The position numbers and the translations under genes were made by a program. DNA of 15,360 nt, taken from Ktedonobacterales bacterium (GTDB taxonomy: Bacteria > Chloroflexota > Ktedonobacteria > Ktedonobacterales > JADMIN01). Of this stretch, positions 8,376-14,356 are shown piece after piece. Every line of letters begins with the position of its first letter. The first letter of the stretch is position 1. The stretch spans positions 1 through 15,360 of the forward strand of contig JANWHL010000197.1 in assembly GCA_025450405.1 (NCBI GenBank). Reading direction: 5' to 3'. Under the pieces are notes generated by a model. The model saw nothing but the letters and a program-made list of their open reading frames with translations, was not told the DNA's origin and made no database searches.

Positions 8376-9842
8376 CTACGTCGCCCGCGCGGCGATGGCA
8401 TCGCGCACGTGATCCGCCAGTGTGGTCTCGCCCGTGAGTTCGGTAGCCAGCCGCACCATGGCGGTCACCAACGCACTCTGGCTGCTGCTGGGGTTGGGCA
8501 TCCCTCCGGTGCCCATGCCCGGAAGATTGAGGTACTCCTCCGCCGCGGCCGCGACCAGCGGAAGTGTATGGGGGACAGAGCGCGTGTCGCGCCGGCTGGC
8601 GGCCGCACCGAGCACGCCCGCCAGACTCATGGGCGCGTGTCCGAGCTGAATATAGCGCCGGGCCGTGGTCAGTGCCCCGGTGGTATCACCACTGGCAGCC
8701 TGGTGTTCCAGCGACCGCAGCATTGCCGGAGCGATCAGGCCACCGATGGGCGTGCTGGCGGGGACCGCGGCGGGCGCGGCGCCTGGCGCCCGCCCGAGTG
8801 CGTTCACCACCAACGCCCCGGTGTAGAGGAGCGGAAAGACCTCGGGGTCCTGCGACTCGCGCATGACCTGATGGACCGCGCTGGCGTACAGCAGTGTGTG
8901 CCCGGCGTGATCCAGCGTGTCGCGGTCCCCGGCGGCCACGGCGGCCAGCCGCTCGGCGACCGCGACGGCCAGCGCCGAGGCGACCCCGCGCGGGGTCGCG
9001 CCCGCGCGCAGCGCGGTGAGCACAGCCCCGCAAGCGGCGTCGGCATCGCCATCTAAAATAGTGCGCCGGAAGGCGGGACCGGCGGCGTCCTCATTGGGGA
9101 CGGACAGCCGGGTACGCAGCCAGGCGAGATCGTGGCCAGGGGCCTCGGCGTAGCTCCGAGCACGGTCGGCCAGCCCTTCGTCGGCCTCGCCACTCACCAC
9201 GAGCGGCACTAGCCAGTGGATCAATGGGGGCACGCGCACCCCCCAGTTCGCCAGTCCCAACACGCGGTTGGCGCCAGCGGCGAAGATCAGCGGGTGCCCC
9301 CCGGCCGGATAATGGTAGTCAAGCGTCGCATACAAGTTCTTGGCCAGCGAACGATAATCGGCGCCGGTGCGATAGAGCCCCGCTAGCACGGCGGCGAAGC
9401 GCGTCCGGTCACCTTTGGCGTAGGCCTGGCGCAACGCGGGCAGCGGGCCGCCCTCGCCATCCAGCTGCAGCGGCGTGATCGGCGTTGGCAGGTCCGGGTG
9501 TTGTCCTCGCAGCCCAACGCGGACCTGATCGGCCACGGCGACAAGCCCTTGAACGAGGGGGACCGCCGGCGCGAGAGCGCGTTGGCTCGCGGCGTCCGGC
9601 TCAGGGCCGGCTGGGATGGCACGCATCCACTCGGCGATGCGCCCAGCCGCGCCCAGCACCAGCAATGGATGGCCATCACCACCAGCCCAGGCGACCGGGA
9701 CCGCCACGCGCGCGGTGATGTGCCCGGGCGGCACGCTCCCCGGCCCAAGCAGATCCAGCGTCTCCTGGATGATTCGCGCTTCGTCGCGGGCACCAAGCGC
9801 CTCCAGCAGCGGCGAGATGTCCGCATGGACGGCCGTCGTCAT
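8376..9842 (-). CDS. Uncharacterised all-helical protein, 488 aa
   Basis: I do not recognise this gene with certainty. The ATG at 9842-9840 has GAAGGAG (9854-9860) 11 nt upstream, a slightly long spacing. The frame stays open another 110 codons upstream, but that part is Arg-rich, has no ribosome site and runs past the end of the preceding gene, so I exclude it. The product is rich in Ala, Leu and Gly, looks almost entirely helical, and has no signal peptide, membrane span or known nucleotide or metal signature. Two histidine-bearing stretches stand out: YHYPAGGHP near residue 177 and HAGHTLLYASAVH at about 309-321. The pattern of helices with HxLLYAxAxH recalls the helical region of Rieske-associated actinobacterial proteins, but there are no Rieske ligands here (only one cysteine was noticed). 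That likeness is from memory and weak. The preceding gene on the same strand ends 145 bp upstream, so cotranscription is possible. Confidence 0.8.
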   Translation of the reverse strand: MTTAVHADISPLLEALGARDEARIIQETLDLLGPGSVPPGHITARVAVPVAWAGGDGHPLLVLGAAGRIAEWMRAIPAGPEPDAASQRALAPAVPLVQGLVAVADQVRVGLRGQHPDLPTPITPLQLDGEGGPLPALRQAYAKGDRTRFAAVLAGLYRTGADYRSLAKNLYATLDYHYPAGGHPLIFAAGANRVLGLANWGVRVPPLIHWLVPLVVSGEADEGLADRARSYAEAPGHDLAWLRTRLSVPNEDAAGPAFRRTILDGDADAACGAVLTALRAGATPRGVASALAVAVAERLAAVAAGDRDTLDHAGHTLLYASAVHQVMRESQDPEVFPLLYTGALVVNALGRAPGAAPAAVPASTPIGGLIAPAMLRSLEHQAASGDTTGALTTARRYIQLGHAPMSLAGVLGAAASRRDTRSVPHTLPLVAAAAEEYLNLPGMGTGGMPNPSSSQSALVTAMVRLATELTGETTLADHVRDAIAARAT

Positions 9843-9987
9843 GGTCTTCCCGACTCCTTCATCAATCGCTGGCGCGCGGGGCACTGCCGCCCTCGCGCCG
9901 ATCGTGTTCCCGGTGTCTGGTCTTCGTTTACGGTTGGCTCTCCCAGCGGACCCCCAAGCCAGTCCATCCCCGCCCCGCGCCCGCGGC

Positions 9988-10965
9988 TCACGGTCCGCCC
10001 GGGTCCGGGCGCTCCGGGCGAGCCGGAGCATCGGGCGCGCCCGTGTCCCCCGTGTCGCCCCTGTCCTCTGTGTCCCCCGGACCTCCCGACGCGCCAGGCA
10101 CCGCGGAGCTCCTTGGCGAGCCGGGCGCGGTCCCGGCATCCCCATCGCCAGGCCGCACGCCGCCCGACCCATCCCCGGGATCGCTCGACTCGCCCGAACC
10201 CTCGCCGCGCAGCGCCCGAATCTCGCGCTCTATCGGCGGGATGGCGGCGTAGTCCTCGTCGGCCAACTTGTAGGCCCGTTGGAGATAGAGCCGGGCGAGC
10301 TGGGCTCCGGGCTCACCGGGCAGCACCGCCGCGTCAATCAGCTGGGCGGCCCGATACTTCTCCGGGAGCGTAGCCGCCATGCGGCGCATGCTGCCCGCCG
10401 TCTTCTCCACCAACCGCTGGTCGTGCCCCTCCAGCGCGTAGCGGAGCATGCCGACGGAGCGCGAGAGCTCGGCCAATCGGTCGCGGTCCGAGAGCACTTC
10501 GGCCAGCACGTCCTCCACCTCCAACTCAGCGGGCGCGCCCATGCCAGGCAGTTCGTCGGTTGCGACTGGCCACGTCTGGGCATAGGCGCCATACAGGGTG
10601 CCGTAGGCTTGCGCGGCCTCGGCGGCGAAGGTCATGCGCTGGGTATCGCTGGTGATGAATAATACGCCCATGTCACAGAGGTCATCGCCGCGGCGCTCGG
10701 CCGCCTGGCTCAGCTCGGCGAGGCTCTCAGCCTCCTCCAGCATGGGCGGAATGGGCACCACACTCATGGCCGCGACATCGCCCATCCCCTCCATCGGCAT
10801 CTGGGCGGCGAACATCGGTGGAAGGTATTTCCCGATGGAGAACGCGATCGGCAGCACCACGCAATAGGTGGCCAACAGCGGCCCATCCGGACCTCCGCTC
10901 CGCGCGTAAATGATGGCGTGACCGCGAGGGGCCCCGGAATCGCCGATCTCGAAGCGCAGGTCCAT
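9988..10965 (-). CDS. Uncharacterised protein with disordered Gly/Asp/Pro tail, 325 aa
   Basis: The ATG at 10965-10963 is chosen because GAAGGA (10972-10977) lies 6 nt upstream. An in-frame start at 11025 would add 20 residues, encoded mostly by a 13-bp imperfect repeat. The first 250 or so residues look folded, with a beta-rich beginning (GHAIIYARSG, then LLATYCVVLPI), the block GKYLPPMFAAQM near residue 45, and a helical second half (LAELSRSVGMLRYALEG, then RLYLQRAYKLADED). From about residue 254 the protein becomes a disordered Gly/Ser/Asp/Pro tail with GDTxDxG units. No membrane segment, signal peptide or catalytic motif is evident. I cannot assign a family. The next minus-strand gene starts 145 bp downstream, so the two may share a transcript, and the HAD gene is divergent on the other side. 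Confidence 0.78.
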   Translation of the reverse strand: MDLRFEIGDSGAPRGHAIIYARSGGPDGPLLATYCVVLPIAFSIGKYLPPMFAAQMPMEGMGDVAAMSVVPIPPMLEEAESLAELSQAAERRGDDLCDMGVLFITSDTQRMTFAAEAAQAYGTLYGAYAQTWPVATDELPGMGAPAELEVEDVLAEVLSDRDRLAELSRSVGMLRYALEGHDQRLVEKTAGSMRRMAATLPEKYRAAQLIDAAVLPGEPGAQLARLYLQRAYKLADEDYAAIPPIEREIRALRGEGSGESSDPGDGSGGVRPGDGDAGTAPGSPRSSAVPGASGGPGDTEDRGDTGDTGAPDAPARPERPDPGGP

Positions 10966-10971
10966 CGCCGA

Positions 10972-11010
10972 TCCTTCTTTCCCGTCCAGGTTTCCCGCCC
11001 AGGTTTCGCG
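10972..11010 (-). repeat. Three imperfect 13-bp tandem units upstream of a start codon
   Basis: Read on the minus strand, the units are CGCGAAACCTGGG (11010-10998), CGGGAAACCTGGA (10997-10985) and CGGGAAAGAAGGA (10984-10972). The last has diverged and provides the GAAGGA ribosome site. A 13-bp period does not preserve codons, which favours a noncoding leader or binding-site array over a coding repeat. Confidence 0.5.
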
Positions 11011-11116
11011 TTCTGGTTCATCCATGCTAGGCGCCAGCCGGCGGATCGACCTCCGCCGTGCGCGCCCAATCTAGGCCAGCGCCCGCGCCACCCGTCGCCG
11101 CGAGTGGTTGCCCTCA

Positions 11117-11125
11117 TGCTATGAT
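11117..11125 (+). promoter_or_regulatory. Candidate extended -10 promoter for the HAD-thioesterase operon
   Basis: TGCTATGAT has the TG-n extension and a five-of-six TATAAT match. Transcription would start near 11132, about 140 nt before the HAD start. No good -35 element lies at the right distance. Confidence 0.35.
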
Positions 11126-11257
11126 ACGCGCGGGCATTGGGAACATGCAACACGGACGGGCGCCGATGGCGCGCGGAGTCGAGGCCCGGGCCTTGGACAG
11201 CCGCGCAGTCAAGCGCGACCCCGCCTTGCTGGTGGTGACGCGCAATGGGCTATGGTC

Positions 11258-11263
11258 AGGAGG
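11258..11263 (+). promoter_or_regulatory. Ribosome binding site that sets the HAD start
   Basis: AGGAGG is a full anti-Shine-Dalgarno match, 9 nt before the GTG at 11273. It lies inside the upstream open frame, so it argues against the earlier in-frame starts (for example the ATG at 11252). Confidence 0.7.
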
Positions 11264-11272
11264 CTCGGCGTC

Positions 11273-11956
11273 GTGCTCTTTCTCTTCGATATTGACGGGA
11301 CGCTGCTGCGCCGTCTGCCTCCAGCGCACCGGCGCGCCCTGTGCGAAGCCCTGCGCTCCGTCTATGGCATCGCCCTCGAATCCGTGGACTTAGGGCCGAC
11401 AGCCGGTATGACCGACACGGCCATTACGTCACGGCTGCTGGCGGCCGCCGGCTGCGACTCTCGTGCCGCCGAGGCTGGCCTCACCAGCTTCTATACCGCG
11501 GCGGCTGACGCGTACGACCGGATCGTAGACGCCGATCTGAGCGCTTACCGTACGCCCCACGCCGCCGAAGCGCTTGAATGGCTCGCCGCGCGTGGGGCGT
11601 CGCTGGGTCTGGTCACGGGCAATATCCAGCGCATCGCGTGGTCCAAGCTCGGCGCGGCCGGCCTGGCCCGGCACTTCGGGTGCGGCGCGTTCGGCGACGA
11701 GGCGGAGGCGCGCGACGCCCTTCCACCGCTAGCATTGGTGCGTGCGCGTGAGATATTCGGCCGTGACTTCGCGCCGGATCAGGTGTACGTCGTCGGCGAT
11801 ACGCCGGCCGACATCGCCTGCGGGGTGGCCTCGGGCCTGCGCACCATCGCGGTGGCCACCGGGCCTGAGCACACGCTTGAGCATCTCCGTGCCTGCGCAC
11901 CGGACTTCGTCATTGCCGACCTGCGCGACCTGGAGACGCTTCCCCTGCCCCTGTGA
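11273..11956 (+). CDS. HAD superfamily hydrolase, phosphoglycolate phosphatase-like
   Basis: This 227-aa protein has the length and motifs of a Gph-type phosphatase, an Mg-dependent phosphomonoesterase using an aspartyl-phosphate intermediate. With the GTG at 11273 the protein begins directly with motif I: FDIDGTLL, nucleophile Asp6 and acid/base Asp8. A helical cap follows (about 15-90). Motif II is Thr115 in LVTGN, the motif III lysine is probably Lys125 in SKLGAAGL, and motif IV is GDTPAD with Asp176 and Asp180. It is cytosolic with no signal peptide. The substrate cannot be read from sequence; phosphoglycolate, a sugar phosphate or a nucleotide are all possible. The thioesterase gene follows 54 nt downstream on the same strand, so the two are probably an operon, although no shared pathway is obvious. 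Confidence 0.92.
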   Translation: MLFLFDIDGTLLRRLPPAHRRALCEALRSVYGIALESVDLGPTAGMTDTAITSRLLAAAGCDSRAAEAGLTSFYTAAADAYDRIVDADLSAYRTPHAAEALEWLAARGASLGLVTGNIQRIAWSKLGAAGLARHFGCGAFGDEAEARDALPPLALVRAREIFGRDFAPDQVYVVGDTPADIACGVASGLRTIAVATGPEHTLEHLRACAPDFVIADLRDLETLPLPL

Positions 11957-12010
11957 GACGCGATGATCATTGCGACGCGCACGAGCCTAAACTGGAGGAG
12001 GGAGGAACGC

Positions 12011-12478
12011 ATGCCGCGCGAGACGACGCGCATTCGAGTGGCTTTCGGAGATGTCGACGGCAGCCAGCGCATCCACTTTACCGCCATGTTCCGCTACTTC
12101 GAGGTGGCCGAGCATGCGCTCATGCGTGCGCTCGGCCTGCCGTACGCGACGACCTTGCGCGAGCACAAGTTCCCGCGCGCGCATCTGGAGTGCGACTTCC
12201 GCGGCCCGGTGGGCTATGACGATCAGATCGACGTTGAGGCCTGTGTGGAACGGGTGGGCGCGACCTCATGGACCATCGGATTCACCGCCCGCCGCACGCC
12301 TGTGGAGGCGCCAGCGGATGACATGTCCGCGGATGATGCGCCCGCGCACAGCGCGGATGCCACTGGGGCGGTGGTGGCGGACGGCAAGATGGTCATCGTC
12401 GCGCTTGACGCCGCCACCGAGCGGCCGATCCCGTTACCCGCGGCTCTGCGGGCGGCACTCGAACAGGGGCGGAATTAG
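12011..12478 (+). CDS. Hot-dog fold acyl-CoA thioesterase (4HBT/YbgC-like)
   Basis: This 155-aa cytosolic protein of the 4-hydroxybenzoyl-CoA thioesterase type is predicted to hydrolyse acyl-CoA thioesters. The ATG at 12011 follows a very purine-rich ribosome site (GGAGGAGGGAGG, 11994-12005). An earlier in-frame ATG at 11963 would add 16 residues and lacks such a site. Near the N-terminus, VAFGDVDGSQRIHF followed by FRYFEVAEHALMRALG matches the family pattern D-x-D-x-x-G..H..Y..YFE.A, and Asp16 lines up with the catalytic Asp of YbgC. HLECDFRGPVGYDD is the usual central strand region, and DGKMVIVALD plus the PLPAAL ending match the family C-terminus. An Ala/Asp-rich insert of about 20 residues (near 97-117) is unusual and probably a surface loop. 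The gene ends tail to tail with the response regulator, with a 4-nt overlap. The physiological acyl substrate is unknown. Confidence 0.9.
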   Translation: MPRETTRIRVAFGDVDGSQRIHFTAMFRYFEVAEHALMRALGLPYATTLREHKFPRAHLECDFRGPVGYDDQIDVEACVERVGATSWTIGFTARRTPVEAPADDMSADDAPAHSADATGAVVADGKMVIVALDAATERPIPLPAALRAALEQGRN

Positions 12479-12843
12479 ATCATCTGCCGAATGCACGCCA
12501 CGAGGTCATCGCCACGAAACGGCTTGGTCAGATAGGCGGCGGCGCCCTGCTGATAGGCCCACTGCTTGTCCAGCGAGGTGTTCTTCGTGCTGACGAAAAT
12601 CACGGGAATGTTGTGGCCTTGCGGCGTCTGCTTGATCCGCCGGCACACCTGGAACCCGTTCTGGCCAGGCATGACAATGTCCAGGACCACGCAATCCGGG
12701 CTCGTGGACACCACCTTGTCGATCGCCTCTTCGCCATCGCTGGCTGTGATGACTTCGTAGCCCTGCTCTTTGAGCGGCGCGGCCATGAGCGCCAGCTCGG
12801 TCCAACTATCGTCTACCACCAAAATCCGCGGTGTTCTCATCAC
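12475..12843 (-). CDS. Single-domain CheY/PilH-like response regulator
   Basis: This 122-aa protein is a lone receiver domain without output domain. The acidic pocket is Asp11-Asp12 in VVDDS, the phosphoacceptor is Asp55 in VVLDIVMPG, the switch Ser85 is in VIFVSTK, and Lys107 is in YLTKPF, so every key residue is present. AGGAGG at 12851-12856 sits 7 nt before the GTG at 12843 and 10 nt before the adjoining ATG at 12840; either start is possible and they differ by one residue. The stretch DKQWAYQQGAAAYLTKPF resembles PilG/PilH-type regulators of pili chemosensory systems (DK-x-W...QGA...KPF), from memory. No histidine kinase or chemotaxis gene is in the window, so it is an orphan locally. 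It would act by phospho-dependent protein contact. Confidence 0.95.
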   Translation of the reverse strand: MMRTPRILVVDDSWTELALMAAPLKEQGYEVITASDGEEAIDKVVSTSPDCVVLDIVMPGQNGFQVCRRIKQTPQGHNIPVIFVSTKNTSLDKQWAYQQGAAAYLTKPFRGDDLVACIRQMI

Positions 12844-13278
12844 CGATGGACCTCCTTGCTACGAGTCCCCGGAATGGCGGCCAGGTGCTCGCGATGTGGA
12901 CGGTTGCGCCCGCCGTCCGGACCGTGAGGCCGCGAGCGAGCAGTGGTTTAGGAAACGGATCACCCCACCTGAGACTATGCCAGTAGTGTATGCCGCGCGG
13001 CACAATTGACCCCACGCAATTGGACCTATCTCCTAGCCCGCGGGTCCAGGAGACGGCCGCTGGCACCCGACCGAACGCTCCGCGCGGGGACGGCGACACG
13101 TGTTCACGGCGAACGCGGGCGAGCGCGTCGCGCCGGGATGTTCAGGCGATTGTCAGGTCGTACGCGGGCTCAGGGTCGGCTCGCGCAGGTACAATCAATG
13201 GTGGTGTCCGGCGCGACGCCCAGCGTCAGGTGGCGCGCATGCTTCGCCGCGCCAGATCCTCTAGAGGAAGCGCCACGT
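12844..13278. other. Divergent intergenic region between the response regulator and ctaB
   Basis: These 435 bases hold the response regulator ribosome site (12851-12856), a nested inverted repeat in its leader, and a weak -10 candidate for ctaB. The nested repeat has an outer GCTCGCG/CGCGAGC (12887-12893 and 12931-12937) and an inner GGACGG/CCGTCC (12898-12903 and 12913-12918). The ctaB frame is open back to 13006, but that stretch is Arg/Gly-rich with no family likeness, so I treat it as untranslated. No RNA gene was recognised. Confidence 0.5.
13190..13195 (+). promoter_or_regulatory. Weak -10 candidate for ctaB
   Basis: TACAAT matches TATAAT at five of six bases, about 84 nt before the ctaB start. 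No recognisable -35 hexamer was found at the right spacing. Confidence 0.22.
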
Positions 13279-14160
13279 ATGCGGGTACAGCTGAAGCGGG
13301 CCATCGGGCCCTATGTCAACCTCATGAAGCCACACGTCACCGTGTTGCTGCTGGGCACTACCCTCGCTGCCATGGTCATCGCGCGTCAGGGCTTCCCGGC
13401 CCCAGGACTCGTCATCGCCACCCTGCTTGGTGGGGCCCTCGCCGCCGGCAGCGCCAACGCCATCAACTGCTACTGGGACCGCGACATCGACCAGATCATG
13501 ACCCGCACCCAGCGCCGCGCCCTCCCGGCCGGTCGCGTCGCGCCGCGAAATGCCCTCATCTTCGGCCTCGCGTCAGGCGTTCTGTCGTTTGTCATCCTCG
13601 CCCTTGGCGCCAACCTCGTGAGCGCCGTGCTGGCCCTCGCCGCCATTCTCTTCTACGTCCTTGTCTACACCGTCTGGCTCAAGCGCACTACGCCCCAGAA
13701 CATCGTGATCGGTGGGGCCGCTGGGGCGGTGCCGGTGCTGGTGGGCTGGGCCGCCGTCACCGGCGGCCTCAACCTGGCGGCGGTCTGGCTCTTCCTGATC
13801 ATCTTTCTCTGGACTCCTCCGCACTTCTGGGCGCTTGCCCTCCTCATCCGCAAGGATTACGCACGCGCCCACATTCCGATGTTGCCAGTGGTTGTCGGTG
13901 AGCACGAAACCCGGCGCCAGATCCTGCTCTATTCGCTGCTGCTCCTCGCGGCCACCTTGATCCTTTTCGCCATGCGTGCCATGGGCTTCTTCTACCTCGC
14001 CGCGGCGCTCGTGCTGGGGGGCGGGCTCGTCTTCCTGGCGATTCGCCTCCTGCGGTCGGGCACCTCGCAGGCCACCGCACGGACGCTCTTCTGGTACTCT
14101 AACCTTTACCTCGCCCTGCTCTTCGCCGCCATGGTGGTGGACCGCACGCTCATTCGCTAG
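13279..14160 (+). CDS. ctaB: Protohaem IX farnesyltransferase (haem O synthase)
   Basis: This integral membrane prenyltransferase of the UbiA superfamily joins farnesyl diphosphate to haem B to make haem O, the precursor of haem A for haem-copper oxidases. It has 293 aa, the normal length for CtaB/COX10. The ATG at 13279 follows GAGGAAG (13264-13270) and begins a typical N-terminus with NLMKPHVT (14-21). The first Asp-rich motif is Asn63-x3-Asp67-x3-Asp71 in NCYWDRDID, followed by TRTQRRALP. The second conserved region is WTPPHFWALAL (178-188) with Arg191-Lys192-Asp193-Tyr194 and IPMLPVV. About seven to nine hydrophobic helices can be seen, including 20-35, 42-60, 93-110, 112-130, 142-160, 168-185, 215-232, 236-256 and 269-287. 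No ctaA or oxidase subunit gene is in the window, so it stands apart from the usual cox cluster here. Haem-copper oxidase use is inferred from the enzyme. Confidence 0.97.
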   Translation: MRVQLKRAIGPYVNLMKPHVTVLLLGTTLAAMVIARQGFPAPGLVIATLLGGALAAGSANAINCYWDRDIDQIMTRTQRRALPAGRVAPRNALIFGLASGVLSFVILALGANLVSAVLALAAILFYVLVYTVWLKRTTPQNIVIGGAAGAVPVLVGWAAVTGGLNLAAVWLFLIIFLWTPPHFWALALLIRKDYARAHIPMLPVVVGEHETRRQILLYSLLLLAATLILFAMRAMGFFYLAAALVLGGGLVFLAIRLLRSGTSQATARTLFWYSNLYLALLFAAMVVDRTLIR

Positions 14161-14269
14161 CGAGTCACGCCACCACCCTGGTCGATGAGGGCTCAGTGCA
14201 CGGGTCCCGCCCCGTCAATCGGCGGCCCAGGGATGGGCGGCCGCACGCGCGACGCGGGGAGGGGTGGAG

Positions 14270-14286
14270 GCACCTGCGCCAGGTGC
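14270..14286. terminator. Small hairpin downstream of ctaB
   Basis: GCACCTG (14270-14276) and CAGGTGC (14280-14286) form a 7-bp stem with a 3-nt loop, 110 nt after the ctaB stop, in the gap between convergent genes. There is no T-run, so a terminator role is tentative. Confidence 0.25.
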
Positions 14287-14340
14287 GGCGCCGTAGGCGC
14301 GGGGGCGGCTCCATGGCACCCCGCGGGTCGAAGAGACTCA

Positions 14341-14356
14341 TATCCGTCAGCGGATA
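14341..14356. other. Inverted repeat enclosing the stop codon of the phospholipase D-like gene
   Basis: TATCCG (14341-14346) and CGGATA (14351-14356) form a 6-bp stem whose 4-nt loop contains the minus-strand TGA (14347-14349). It abuts the 20-bp tandem duplication. Confidence 0.35.

Larger units (their letters stand above)
10966..11272. other. Divergent intergenic region upstream of the HAD phosphatase gene
   Basis: These 307 bases hold a 13-bp imperfect triple repeat (10972-11010) that includes the ribosome site of the minus-strand gene, and an extended -10 candidate (11117-11125) facing the HAD gene. The HAD reading frame is open upstream to 11108, but I consider that part untranslated because the ribosome site lies inside it. 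No RNA gene was recognised. Confidence 0.55.

Noticed and set aside
8301..9056. 251-codon plus-strand frame opposite the 488-aa gene
   Set aside because: The product is Arg/Gly-rich low-complexity with no motif, and the minus-strand frame is the coherent protein. The terminator stem-loop also overlaps its start.
9843..10172. 110-codon upstream extension of the 488-aa gene
   Set aside because: It overlaps the 3' end of the preceding gene, is Arg-rich, and the ribosome site is just before 9842.
11108..11272. 55-codon upstream extension of the HAD phosphatase
   Set aside because: The AGGAGG site lies within it, and the HAD fold begins immediately after the GTG at 11273.
13006..13278. 91-codon upstream extension of ctaB
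   Set aside because: The sequence has no likeness to CtaB. The ATG at 13279 has a ribosome site and gives the standard length.
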